From Tannerella sp. (GTDB lineage: Bacteria > Bacteroidota > Bacteroidia > Bacteroidales > Tannerellaceae), in assembly GCA_031283785.1 (NCBI GenBank), contig JAITBC010000058.1:1-12106 (forward strand): 12,106 nt of DNA, in the 5' to 3' direction. Of this stretch, positions 1 to 7,313 are shown piece by piece. The translations under genes and the position numbers were made by a program. Numbering within the stretch: the stretch's first letter is position 1; each line of letters opens with the position of its first letter. The notes below the pieces were generated by a model that was not told where the DNA came from, searched no databases, and was given only the letters and a program-made list of their open reading frames with translations.

Positions 1-119
1 AACGGTAGACTATTACCGCAAAATATCACCCTCAACTTAAAGAACCGCCGTGTACCGGACGGTACGCACGGTGGTGTGGGAGGTCGAAACGGGAATTAAT
101 CCCGTTTCTCCTACCCGAT
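1..119 (+). mobile_element. Group II intron, 3' end (domains V and VI, 3' splice site)
   Basis: The RNA of this strand folds into the two hallmark 3' domains of a group II intron. Domain V is about 42-75: 44-52 pairs with 67-75, 53-56 pairs with 61-64, a four-base loop lies at 57-60, and the characteristic two-base bulge (C65, G66) is on the 3' side. Domain VI is about 78-116: 78-83 pairs with 110-116 leaving A113 bulged as the expected branch point, and 86-93 pairs with 101-108 around a seven-base loop. The intron should end with GAT at 117-119. A frame open from base 2 stops with TAA at 38-40 and may be the last codons of the intron-encoded reverse transcriptase/maturase, but 12 residues are too few to identify it. 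The base of domain V reads AAC rather than the commoner AGC. The rest of the intron lies outside the window, so mobility cannot be judged. Confidence 0.82.
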
Positions 120-229
120 GTATGTCCCCTGATGCCGCTTGAACCGGGGAAAAGTTATTTCTGATGCTTAGAACGGGGCGGATCGTGCGCTTTGGAAGCG
201 AAAAGGTGGGTACAGGCCGAAATCTGCGC
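120..229. other. Unassigned sequence downstream of the intron
   Basis: This stretch follows the predicted 3' splice site and would be the 3' exon of the intron's target. I see no convincing gene. One frame reads through to TGA at 162-164 with a short tail ending PLEPGKSYF, which could be the C-terminus of an interrupted gene, but that is speculative. A small hairpin (188-192 with 196-200) is present and is too weak to interpret. Confidence 0.3.
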
Positions 230-259
230 TTGGATATTTGGAATTTTCATGTAACTTTG
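230..259 (+). promoter_or_regulatory. Probable promoter of the AI-2E family permease gene
   Basis: The -7 element TAACTTTG at 252-259 fits the Bacteroidota consensus TAnnTTTG exactly. An imperfect -33 element, TTGG, lies at 230-233, 18 bases upstream. Transcription would start near 265, leaving about 25 bases of leader before the ATG at 290. The weak -33 box limits confidence. Confidence 0.45.
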
Positions 260-289
260 TCCTTTGTTGTAAGTCTATAAATAGTAGAT

Positions 290-1303
290 ATGAAAGAAAA
301 ATATTTCAGGTATTCCCTTATTGTGCTTATTATAATACTGGGATGGTCGATTATAAGCGGATTATGGTCTTTTGTGAACGGGCTGCTTGGTGCCATAACG
401 ATCTATGTGCTTGTGAGGGGGCAGATGACGTATCTGACGGAAAAATGGAAAATGAAAGATATGACGGCTGCCGTTCTTATTGTTATGGAAGTCTTTGCCG
501 GTGTATTTGTCCCGATATATTTTCTTGTCTGGACGCTGATCGGGAGGATTCAGGATGTGAACGTCGATATTTCGCAACTGATAGCTACCGTGCAGCATTT
601 TATATCGCTTATAGAGGAGAAGACGGGATATGATGTGCTGAGCACAAGTAATATAGAAGCGGCGACAGGTTATGCGACAAAAGGTGTCCAGTTCGTTATC
701 AGCCAGATTGGCGGACTTGTCGTCACCACTGTTGTTATGATTTTTTTATTGTTTTTCATGCTTGTAGGCCGCAAAAAAATCGAGGTGTATGTGTATAGTT
801 TACTGCCGTTCGAGGAGGAAAATAAACATGCGGTGATGGATGAGATTCACAATATGGTACGTTCCAATACGATTGGGATACCGCTGCTTGCGTTCATACA
901 GGGTGCGATAGCCGTTGTCGGTTATTGGGCGGCGGGCGTCCCCAGTCCGCTTTTGTTTGGTATTGTGACCGCATTTGCAACCATTGTTCCGCTGTTAGGC
1001 ACAGGGCTTGTATGGGTTCCGCTTGTTGCATACCTGGCCTTATCGGGCAACTGGATTGCTGCAACAGGTCTTGCTGCCTATTGTGCCGTTATATTGATAA
1101 ATGTAGATAACGTCATACGTTTTATCCTGCAGAAAAAACTGGCGGACACACATCCCTTGATTACGGTTTTCGGCGTTATCCTCGGACTTAAACTGTTCGG
1201 TTTCTGGGGCGTTATCTTCGGTCCGTTGCTGATGTCCATGTTTTTTTTGCTGGTGAATATTTTCCGCAGGGAATATTTAGACAACCCTGATAATAAAAAA
1301 TGA
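290..1303 (+). CDS. AI-2E family (PerM/UPF0118) membrane permease
   Basis: A 337-residue polytopic inner-membrane protein of the AI-2E transporter family, whose members include TqsA (autoinducer-2 export), PerM and Na+/H+ antiporters. Hydrophobic segments lie at about residues 9-42, 60-84, 137-160, 196-250 and 256-325. A central soluble stretch at about 85-130 is the usual place of the family's extracytoplasmic domain. The C-terminal family signature is clear: DNVIRFIL at 273-280 and FGFWGVIFGPLL at 303-314. Length is typical. The ATG at 290 lies about 25 bases after a plausible transcription start and has no strong ribosome-binding site, as is common in Bacteroidota. The stop at 1301-1303 is three bases before the next gene, so the two are probably co-transcribed. 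The transported substrate cannot be read from sequence, and quorum signalling should not be assumed. Confidence 0.88.
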   Translation: MKEKYFRYSLIVLIIILGWSIISGLWSFVNGLLGAITIYVLVRGQMTYLTEKWKMKDMTAAVLIVMEVFAGVFVPIYFLVWTLIGRIQDVNVDISQLIATVQHFISLIEEKTGYDVLSTSNIEAATGYATKGVQFVISQIGGLVVTTVVMIFLLFFMLVGRKKIEVYVYSLLPFEEENKHAVMDEIHNMVRSNTIGIPLLAFIQGAIAVVGYWAAGVPSPLLFGIVTAFATIVPLLGTGLVWVPLVAYLALSGNWIAATGLAAYCAVILINVDNVIRFILQKKLADTHPLITVFGVILGLKLFGFWGVIFGPLLMSMFFLLVNIFRREYLDNPDNKK

Positions 1304-1306
1304 TTT

Positions 1307-1942
1307 ATGAACGAAGCGATTCAGTATATATCTTCCGTTTCATTTGTGAAGGTAATAGAATTTGTGGGTACTATTGCATTTGCTATTAGTGGGGTGAGGC
1401 TTGCCGCGGCAAAAGAATTTGACTGGTTCGGCGCGTTCGTCGTCGGTTTTGTGACTGCTATCGGGGGCGGTACGACACGCGATCTGCTGCTCGACGTCAC
1501 CCCGTTCTGGATGCTTAATCCGTTGTATATGCTGTGTTCGTTTACGGGTCTGGTGATTGTCATTATCTTCAGCAAGAAGCTTGTACGTCTTAATACCCCG
1601 TTCTTTATATTTGATACAATCGGATTGGCATTGTGCGTTGTCGTTGGAGTCGAAAAAACGATTCAACTCGCATTCCCTTTCTGGGTTGCTATCGTCATGG
1701 GAACGATAACGGGCGTTGTGGGGGGAATCATACGCGATATTTTCATACATGAAATACCGCTTGTTTTCCGTAAAGAAGTTTATGCGCTCGCCTGCGTGTT
1801 CGGCGGGTTTGTTTACTGGCTTTGTTATACGATGGATTTTACGGACGTCGTTTGTGAAATAAGCGCGTCGGTTGCAATATTTATAGCTCGTGTGCTTGCT
1901 GTAAAATATCAGTGGGGATTGCCGAAAATGAAGAATTTATAG
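1307..1942 (+). CDS. TRIC/UPF0126 (YicG-like) cation channel family protein
   Basis: A 211-residue integral membrane protein with the internal duplication of the TRIC/UPF0126 family: two three-helix units, each with a glycine-rich kink followed by Arg-Asp. The first motif is GGGTTRD at residues 53-59 and the second GGIIRDIF at 139-146. Seven hydrophobic segments are visible, starting near residues 12, 41, 68, 100, 125, 157 and 184. Prokaryotic TRIC proteins form trimeric monovalent cation (K+) channels, but the role of this subfamily in bacteria is poorly defined. The ATG at 1307 is three bases after the permease stop, suggesting one transcript and possible translational coupling. A short charged tail (PKMKNL) ends the protein. 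No clear intrinsic terminator follows before the trp promoter. Confidence 0.88.
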   Translation: MNEAIQYISSVSFVKVIEFVGTIAFAISGVRLAAAKEFDWFGAFVVGFVTAIGGGTTRDLLLDVTPFWMLNPLYMLCSFTGLVIVIIFSKKLVRLNTPFFIFDTIGLALCVVVGVEKTIQLAFPFWVAIVMGTITGVVGGIIRDIFIHEIPLVFRKEVYALACVFGGFVYWLCYTMDFTDVVCEISASVAIFIARVLAVKYQWGLPKMKNL

Positions 1943-1992
1943 GATAATATATGGGAAGATATAAGATTACAGTAAAAAAAATGAGTAAATTA

Positions 1993-2023
1993 TTTGTTTA
2001 TTCGGAAAAAACATGTACATTTG
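1993..2023 (+). promoter_or_regulatory. Promoter of the trp operon
   Basis: TTTG at 1993-1996 and TACATTTG at 2016-2023 match the Bacteroidota -33 (TTTG) and -7 (TAnnTTTG) consensus elements, with 19 bases between them, the expected spacing. Transcription should start around 2029-2031. That puts the whole leader-peptide and attenuator region in the transcript, about 220 bases ahead of trpB. No operator could be recognised. Confidence 0.78.
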
Positions 2024-2057
2024 TCGCCGAAATAACAGAAAAAATGATTTTTTAGAA

Positions 2058-2120
2058 ATGAAATATGTGATGGAAAATACAAATTGGTGGTGGCACTTAC
2101 GATGTATACGTTGTGAGTAG
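2058..2120 (+). CDS. trpL: trp operon leader peptide with three consecutive Trp codons
   Basis: A short ORF with two in-frame starts, ATG at 2058 (20 residues) and ATG at 2070 (16 residues), stopping with TAG at 2118-2120. It contains TGG TGG TGG at 2085-2093, followed by HLRCIRCE. Trp is rare, so three in a row in a tiny ORF between a promoter and the trp genes is the hallmark of a ribosome-stalling sensor. Neither start has a strong Shine-Dalgarno sequence, so the true start is uncertain. Its product needs no function; translation itself is the signal. When charged tRNA-Trp is scarce the ribosome should stop over 2085-2093, about 20 bases before the antiterminator strand at 2113-2128. When tryptophan is plentiful it should reach the stop codon, which lies within that strand. 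Confidence 0.82.
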   Translation: MKYVMENTNWWWHLRCIRCE

Positions 2121-2193
2121 TTAGAGCCGTGTGTGTTTCCGGGAATCTATAAGGATAAAAAAGGTCTATCGTACTCGCGACAGGCCTTTTTTT
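2094..2193 (+). promoter_or_regulatory. trp attenuator RNA: alternative 1:2, 2:3 and 3:4 helices
   Basis: Hand pairing gives a complete attenuator. Strand 1 (2094-2101) pairs with strand 2 (2109-2115): CAC with GUG and ACG with CGU, around a seven-base loop. Strand 2, extended (2113-2128), pairs with strand 3 (2163-2178) in two blocks: 2113-2119 with 2172-2178 (seven pairs, one G-U) and 2122-2128 with 2163-2168 (six pairs, G2126 bulged). This antiterminator uses up most of the 5' arm of the terminator at 2157-2193. The leader stop codon sits inside strand 2, so a ribosome finishing the peptide would block it. A ribosome stalled at the Trp codons would leave it free. It may be an instance of the published Bacteroid-trp RNA motif; that assignment is from memory and not tested here. 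Confidence 0.72.
2157..2193 (+). terminator. Intrinsic terminator of the trp attenuator
   Basis: The arm at 2157-2171 pairs with 2178-2192: six A-U pairs, GG with CC, one G-U pair, CU with AG, one A-C mismatch, then UCG with CGA. The loop is six bases (2172-2177). The 3' arm ends in seven U residues (2187-2193). It lies after the leader peptide and 55 bases before trpB, so it would stop transcription before the structural genes. Flanking A and U tracts could make it partly bidirectional. Confidence 0.85.
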
Positions 2194-2248
2194 ATGTGTT
2201 TTGGAAAGCGGATGTCAAATGTAAACGAATAAATAAGAATGATTGAAT

Positions 2249-3448
2249 ATGAACTATCAGGTAGATGAAAAAGGTTATTATGGACGTTTCGGCGGTGCGT
2301 ATATACCGGAGATTCTGCACAGATGTGTGGATGATTTGCAGAATAATTATTTGAAAGTATTGGAGAGCGATTCTTTTAAGCGGGAGTATCACGGCCTGCT
2401 GCGCGACTATGTCGGACGTCCGTCGCCGCTTTATTTTGCCGAACGGCTGAGCGGGAAGTACGGTTGCCGGATTTATCTCAAACGTGAGGATTTGAATCAT
2501 ACCGGCGCACATAAAATCAATAACACAATCGGGCAGATACTTGTTGCCCGGAAGATGGGGAAAAGCCGCATAATAGCGGAGACCGGCGCAGGGCAACACG
2601 GCGTGGCGACGGCTACGGTATGCGCGCTGATGAATATGCCGTGCGTGGTGTATATGGGAAAGACGGACGTTGAGCGCCAGCAGCCGAATGTGGAAAAAAT
2701 GCGGATGTTGGGAGCTGACGTTGTTCCTGTTTTGTCGGGGAATATGACGCTTAAAGATGCGACAAATGAAGCAATACGCGACTGGTGTTGCCATCCGTCC
2801 GATACGTTTTATATCATTGGTTCGACGGTAGGCCCTCATCCCTATCCCGATATGGTGGCGAGGCTTCAATCGGTGATAAGCGCAGAGATTAAACATCAGT
2901 TGGAAGAACGTGAGGGGCGCGACTATCCCGATTACCTCATGGCGTGTGTCGGGGGCGGCAGTAATGCCGCCGGTACGATATATCATTATCTCAATGACGG
3001 GAGGGTGAAGATTGTACTTGCCGAGGCCGGCGGCGAAGGATTGTTATCCGGCAGGAGCGCCGCAACGATACATCTTGGGAAAGAAGGTATCTTACACGGG
3101 GCGCGAACGCTTGTCATGCAAGACGAAGACGGACAGATCGAAGAACCGTATTCCATATCTGCCGGACTTGACTATCCCGGAATAGGCCCTATGCATGCCA
3201 ACCTCTCGGAAACACAACGGGCGGCGGTTTTGCCGGTGAACGACGACGAAGCAATGTCGGCAGTCTTTGAGCTGACGCGACTCGAAGGTATTATCCCGGC
3301 GCTCGAAAGCGCTCATGTGCTGGGCGCATTGCCGAAACTTGATTTCGACAGCCGGGATGTTGTCGTTTTGACGGTCTCCGGTCGTGGCGACAAAGATATG
3401 GAAACATATCTGCGATTTATGGCAGACAGTAATTTTAAAAATAAATGA
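2249..3448 (+). CDS. trpB: Tryptophan synthase beta chain
   Basis: Catalyses the PLP-dependent condensation of indole with L-serine to give L-tryptophan, as the beta subunit of the cytoplasmic alpha2beta2 complex with TrpA. Numbered from the ATG at 2249 (399 residues), the PLP-binding lysine is Lys89 in HTGAHKINN. The catalytic glutamate of AETGAGQHG is Glu111, and the phosphate-binding GGGSNA is at 235-240. The N-terminal GYYGRFGGAYIPE is typical of TrpB. A TTG two codons upstream (2243) is in frame, but the ATG gives the usual N-terminus. It is the first gene of the operon, directly after the attenuator, and trpE starts three bases after its stop. Having trpB first and trpA last is the order known in Bacteroides-type trp operons. 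No key residue appears to be missing. Confidence 0.97.
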   Translation: MNYQVDEKGYYGRFGGAYIPEILHRCVDDLQNNYLKVLESDSFKREYHGLLRDYVGRPSPLYFAERLSGKYGCRIYLKREDLNHTGAHKINNTIGQILVARKMGKSRIIAETGAGQHGVATATVCALMNMPCVVYMGKTDVERQQPNVEKMRMLGADVVPVLSGNMTLKDATNEAIRDWCCHPSDTFYIIGSTVGPHPYPDMVARLQSVISAEIKHQLEEREGRDYPDYLMACVGGGSNAAGTIYHYLNDGRVKIVLAEAGGEGLLSGRSAATIHLGKEGILHGARTLVMQDEDGQIEEPYSISAGLDYPGIGPMHANLSETQRAAVLPVNDDEAMSAVFELTRLEGIIPALESAHVLGALPKLDFDSRDVVVLTVSGRGDKDMETYLRFMADSNFKNK

Positions 3449-3451
3449 TAT

Positions 3452-4852
3452 ATGTACAGATTCAAAACCGTTAGAAAAAAGTTATTAGGCGACTTGCATA
3501 CGCCGGTCAGCCTCTATCTGAAACTTCGCGACGTTTACCCCAAGTCCGCGCTTCTGGAAAGTTCCGATTTTCATGTAAATGAAAATAGCCTCTCGTTTAT
3601 TGCCGTTTGTCCGCTGGCCGATATCGGCGTGAACTCCGGCGAGGTGACAGCCGTGTTTCCCGACGGGAAGACGGATATACGCCCGTTAAGCGGAAATTAT
3701 ACCGTGCCGGTCGCACTGAATGATTTTATCCGTAACTTTGATATTTACGGCGACGATAACGATCGCTGCGGACTGTTTGGGTATACGGCGTTTGATGCGG
3801 TGCGTTATTTTGAAGATATTCCCGTCATGGAATATCATCACAAAGATACCGATGCGCCGGACATATACTATATCCTCTACAAATACCTGCTTGTGTTCGA
3901 CCATTTCAAGAACGAGCTTATGCTTATCGAACTGTGCCGCGACGATGAGGGCGATCATTTGGACGAAATAGAAGCGCTGATAGAAAACCGTAATTACGCT
4001 TCGTACGATTTCCGTACGACAGGCGAATGTGTATCGTCCGTCACGGACGATGAATATAAAACCATGGTACGCGAAGGGATAAGACACTGCCTGCGCGGCG
4101 ATGTCTTCCAGATAGTCCTGAGCCGGCGTTTCGAACAGCCTTATCTGGGGGATGACTTCAAGGTTTACCGTTCGCTTCGCAGCATCAACCCGTCGCCCTA
4201 TCTGTTCTATTTTGATTTCGGCGGCTTCCGCATATTCGGTTCGTCGCCCGAAACGCACTGCAAAATCGAAAACCGTCATGCAAGTATCGACCCCATCGCC
4301 GGAACAGCTTTCCGTACGGGTAATATAGCCATTGACAAACAGCGTGTCGAGACGTTGCTGAACGACCCGAAAGAAAATGCCGAACATGTGATGCTGGTTG
4401 ACCTGGCGCGTAACGACTTGAGCCGTAACGCTTGCAATGTGAAGGTCGATTTCTATAAAGAAGTACAGTATTACAGTCATGTGATGCACCTGGTGTCGCG
4501 GGTAAGCGGAGATATAAAAAACGGCAGCGATTCGTTGAAAACATTTATTGACACATTTCCCGCAGGCACACTTAGCGGCGCTCCGAAAGTGCGGGCCATG
4601 GAACTTATTACCGGAATGGAAAAGCATAATCGCGGCGCATACGGGGGATGTATCGGCTTTATCGGTTTAAACGGAGATTTGAACCAGGCGATCACCATAA
4701 GGGCTTTTGTCAGTCGCAGCAATGTCCTGTATTATCAGGCCGGCGCAGGTATCGTTGCCGGGAGCAACGAAGAACGCGAACTCGAAGAGGTCGGCAGTAA
4801 ACTGGGAGCGCTTAACAAAGCAATCAGGGAAGCGGAAAAACTTAAAAACTAA
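3452..4852 (+). CDS. trpE: Anthranilate synthase component I
   Basis: Converts chorismate to anthranilate, using ammonia delivered by TrpG; cytoplasmic, first committed step of the pathway. The 466-residue protein has the N-terminal LLESSD motif (34-39), the site where tryptophan binds for feedback inhibition in TrpE, which separates it from most PabB proteins. The chorismate-binding domain carries PIAGT (281-285), HVMLVDLARND (312-322 region), PAGTLSGAPK (370-379) and YQAGAGIVAGS (428-438). Length is close to the family norm of about 460-520. The ATG is three bases after the trpB stop and the trpG start follows after 14 bases, consistent with coupled synthesis of the two subunits. Regulation is therefore likely at two levels, transcript attenuation and allosteric feedback. 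The second level is inferred from the motif. Confidence 0.96.
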   Translation: MYRFKTVRKKLLGDLHTPVSLYLKLRDVYPKSALLESSDFHVNENSLSFIAVCPLADIGVNSGEVTAVFPDGKTDIRPLSGNYTVPVALNDFIRNFDIYGDDNDRCGLFGYTAFDAVRYFEDIPVMEYHHKDTDAPDIYYILYKYLLVFDHFKNELMLIELCRDDEGDHLDEIEALIENRNYASYDFRTTGECVSSVTDDEYKTMVREGIRHCLRGDVFQIVLSRRFEQPYLGDDFKVYRSLRSINPSPYLFYFDFGGFRIFGSSPETHCKIENRHASIDPIAGTAFRTGNIAIDKQRVETLLNDPKENAEHVMLVDLARNDLSRNACNVKVDFYKEVQYYSHVMHLVSRVSGDIKNGSDSLKTFIDTFPAGTLSGAPKVRAMELITGMEKHNRGAYGGCIGFIGLNGDLNQAITIRAFVSRSNVLYYQAGAGIVAGSNEERELEEVGSKLGALNKAIREAEKLKN

Positions 4853-4866
4853 AAACAGGAAATCTT

Positions 4867-5433
4867 ATGAAATGCTTATTATTTGATAATTATGACTCTT
4901 TTACTTATAACCTTTATCATATGCTGCAAGATTTTGGTGTAAATACGGATGTTTACCGCAATGATAAAATATTGTTGAATGACGTAGAGGTTTATGATAA
5001 GATATTGCTGTCCCCGGGACCCGGAATACCGTCGGAAGCAGGCCTTTTATTGCCGTTGATAGAGATGTATGCGCCGACGAAATCCATACTGGGCGTTTGC
5101 CTTGGCGAACAGGCGATAGGCGAAGTTTTCGGGGCGAAACTTTTGAATCTGAAAGACGTCTATCACGGCGTATGTTCCGATATCCGGGTGCTGGCGAAAG
5201 ACCCGTTGTATGACGGCCTGCAACCGGCTTTTCGCGCCGGACGCTACCATTCATGGGTCGTTTCGAAAGACGACTTCCCCGGATGTCTGGAAATCACGGC
5301 CGTCGATGCCGAAGCCGGACATATCATGGGAATCCGCCACCGTCGTTATAATGTGTGCGGCATACAGTTTCATCCCGAATCAATCCTCACCCCGCAGGGT
5401 AAAAAGATAATCGAAAACTGGCTTAAAAACTAA
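4867..5433 (+). CDS. trpG: Anthranilate synthase component II (glutamine amidotransferase)
   Basis: A class I glutamine amidotransferase that hydrolyses glutamine and channels ammonia to TrpE. The 188-residue protein is a stand-alone domain, not fused to TrpD as in enteric bacteria. The nucleophile is Cys78 in GVCLGEQ, and the His/Glu pair of the triad is His169 and Glu171 in QFHPES. NYDSFTYNL near the start and SPGPGIPSEAG at 49-59 are family motifs. The residue after GVCLG is Glu where many homologues have His; it is not catalytic. AGGA at 4857-4860, six bases before the ATG, is a better ribosome-binding site than most here. A pabA role shared with folate synthesis cannot be excluded, but its place beside trpE makes trpG the better name. 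Confidence 0.95.
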   Translation: MKCLLFDNYDSFTYNLYHMLQDFGVNTDVYRNDKILLNDVEVYDKILLSPGPGIPSEAGLLLPLIEMYAPTKSILGVCLGEQAIGEVFGAKLLNLKDVYHGVCSDIRVLAKDPLYDGLQPAFRAGRYHSWVVSKDDFPGCLEITAVDAEAGHIMGIRHRRYNVCGIQFHPESILTPQGKKIIENWLKN

Positions 5434-5464
5434 CAATAAGTTGAATCAAAAAAAACGAAGAAAA

Positions 5465-6496
5465 ATGAAAGATATATTATACCGTCTCTTTAATCATCAA
5501 TACCTCGGACGCGAAGAGGCTCGGCGAATACTGGCCGATATTGCCGGAGGAAAATATAACAGCGAACAGATATCTGCGTTGATAACCGTATTCCTGATGC
5601 GCAGCATCTCCGTCGACGAACTTTCCGGATTCCGTGATGCGCTTCTGGCGTTGCGCGTGCCGGTCGACCTGTCGGAATATAAGCCGATTGATATCGTAGG
5701 AACCGGCGGCGACGGGAAGAATACGTTCAATATCAGTACGGCATCGTGTTTTGTGCTTGCCGGCGCAGGATATAATGTGGTGAAACACGGCAATTACGGC
5801 GCAACATCCGTTAGCGGCGCAAGTAATGTGATAGAGCAGCATGGCGTTAAATTCACGAAAGATATCGATAAATTGCGGGAATCCCTTGATACCTGCCGCA
5901 TCGCATATCTTCATGCCCCGTTTTTTAACCCGGCGCTGAAAGCTGTTGCCTCCATACGGAAAAATCTTGGCGTACGCACATTCTTCAATCTGCTCGGACC
6001 GCTGGTGAATCCTGTGATGCCGGCTTATCAGTTACTTGGCGTTTATAACCTGCCGCTGTTCCGCCTTTACAGTTATACGTATCAGGTTAGCGGCACGCGT
6101 TTCGGCGTTGTACACAGCATGGACGGTTACGATGAGATATCACTTACGTCGGAGTTTAAGATCGCAATGCCGGAAAAGGAAAAAGTTTATACGCCCGAAA
6201 TGATAGGGATGAAGCGTTACAGAGAAGCGGATTTGTATGGCGGCGACACACCGGAAGCGGCCTCTGCCATCTTCGACCGCGTACTTGATAACACGGCGAC
6301 GGAAGCGCAACGCGATTGCGTACTTGCAAATTCCGCCTTCGCCATACAGGTCATATGTCCAGGGAAAAGCATTGAAGAATGTCTTTTCGACGCGCGTGAA
6401 TCGTTGCAAAGCGGCAAAGCCTTATCAGTCTTCAGGAAATTCGTAGAAGTAAATTCCAGATTCGACAGTATTCACAAATCGCAATTAACTATATAA
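5465..6496 (+). CDS. trpD: Anthranilate phosphoribosyltransferase
   Basis: Transfers the phosphoribosyl group of PRPP to anthranilate, the second step of the pathway. From the ATG at 5465 the protein has 343 residues, the usual family size. The PRPP-binding loop GTGGDGKNTFNIST is at 79-92, KHGN follows at 107-110, and NLLGPLVNP is at about 175-183. After KHGN the sequence reads YGATSVSGASN instead of the RAVSSKSGSAD type common in enterics; this keeps the small, serine-rich character of the anthranilate-side loop. An in-frame TTG eight codons upstream (5441) would add a lysine- and arginine-rich extension and is less likely. The ATG has a purine-rich GAAG just upstream. trpC begins four bases after the stop. 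Confidence 0.95.
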   Translation: MKDILYRLFNHQYLGREEARRILADIAGGKYNSEQISALITVFLMRSISVDELSGFRDALLALRVPVDLSEYKPIDIVGTGGDGKNTFNISTASCFVLAGAGYNVVKHGNYGATSVSGASNVIEQHGVKFTKDIDKLRESLDTCRIAYLHAPFFNPALKAVASIRKNLGVRTFFNLLGPLVNPVMPAYQLLGVYNLPLFRLYSYTYQVSGTRFGVVHSMDGYDEISLTSEFKIAMPEKEKVYTPEMIGMKRYREADLYGGDTPEAASAIFDRVLDNTATEAQRDCVLANSAFAIQVICPGKSIEECLFDARESLQSGKALSVFRKFVEVNSRFDSIHKSQLTI

Positions 6497-6500
6497 TATC

Positions 6501-7313
6501 ATGGACATTTTAGAAACAATGGTACTAAATAAACGGTGGGAAGTAGACCGCCAGAAAGAGGCGGCGCCGTTGGATTTTATGCTGAGCGTGGGCGAACGGC
6601 GTCTGAATGCTCCGGTATATTCCATGAGGCAGTCGCTGGAAGTTTCCCAATCGGGGATTATTGCCGAATTTAAGCGGCGTTCACCGTCGAAAGGATGGTT
6701 ATACCCCAATGCTAAGGTAGAAGATGTTGTTCCTGCTTACGAGGCAGGAGGAGCATCGGCATGTTCGATCCTTACCGACAGCCATTTTTTCGGAGGTTCT
6801 TTGGACGATTTGCGGCACGCCCGTGAACTCGTCGGATTGCCGCTGCTGCGTAAAGATTTCATAGTCGATGCATATCAGTTATATCAGGCGCGTGTGATGG
6901 GCGCTGATGCGGTGTTGCTTATTGCCGCGTCGCTGACGAAAAGCGAATGTAAAGACTTTGCGGCCATAGCGCACCAATTAGGTATGGAGGTGCTGCTTGA
7001 AGTACATAAAGAAGAAGAATTGTCGCACCTGAACGAATATGTGGATATGCTCGGCGTTAATAACCGTAACCTGGAGACGTTTTATGCGGATGTCAGTAAT
7101 TCGTTCCGCATGATAGAAGCTATGAAAGCCGAAGCGGGGGTCGGGAGTGACGCTCCGTTGCTGGTTTCCGAGAGCGGCATATCGGATGTGAACATGATAA
7201 AACAACTTCGCGACGCCGGTTTCCGCGGTTTTCTGATAGGCGAGGCGTTTATGAAAACCGGAAATCCCGGCCTGACACTATCCGGTTTCATTGATAAATT
7301 GAAAGAGCGCTGA
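6501..7313 (+). CDS. trpC: Indole-3-glycerol-phosphate synthase
   Basis: Closes the indole ring by decarboxylating CdRP to indole-3-glycerol phosphate. A 270-residue monofunctional TIM-barrel enzyme, not fused to TrpF as in E. coli. Counterparts of the known catalytic residues are all visible: Glu56 and Lys58 in IIAEFKRRSPSKG, Lys118 in LLRKDF, Glu167 in LLEVH, Asn188 in GVNNRNL and Glu224 in SESGI. The start at 6501 lies four bases after trpD. The stop overlaps the trpF start by one base (TGATG at 7311-7315), an arrangement that usually means translational coupling. Confidence 0.96.
   Translation: MDILETMVLNKRWEVDRQKEAAPLDFMLSVGERRLNAPVYSMRQSLEVSQSGIIAEFKRRSPSKGWLYPNAKVEDVVPAYEAGGASACSILTDSHFFGGSLDDLRHARELVGLPLLRKDFIVDAYQLYQARVMGADAVLLIAASLTKSECKDFAAIAHQLGMEVLLEVHKEEELSHLNEYVDMLGVNNRNLETFYADVSNSFRMIEAMKAEAGVGSDAPLLVSESGISDVNMIKQLRDAGFRGFLIGEAFMKTGNPGLTLSGFIDKLKER

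Noticed and set aside
238..633. A 131-codon + strand ORF overlapping the permease gene start.
   Set aside because: Cysteine- and arginine-rich out-of-frame translation of the permease gene; the permease frame carries the family motifs.
1951..2055. A 34-codon ORF just after the TRIC gene (starts MGRYKITVKK).
   Set aside because: It runs through the trp promoter elements, is lysine-rich because of A tracts, and has no recognisable features; most likely chance.
2098..2104. Seven-base complementarity with 2167-2173 as an alternative antiterminator strand.
   Set aside because: A ribosome stalled at the Trp codons would cover these bases, so the pairing would not be available when needed; the 2113-2128 strand fits better.
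2192..2986. Long - strand ORF (264 codons) opposite trpB.
   Set aside because: Same reason: it mirrors a conserved gene and its composition (His/Arg/Tyr-rich) is that of an antisense frame.
3686..4627. Long - strand ORF (313 codons) opposite trpE.
   Set aside because: It is fully antisense to an unmistakable trpE, has no recognisable motif, and arises from the codon usage of the + strand gene.
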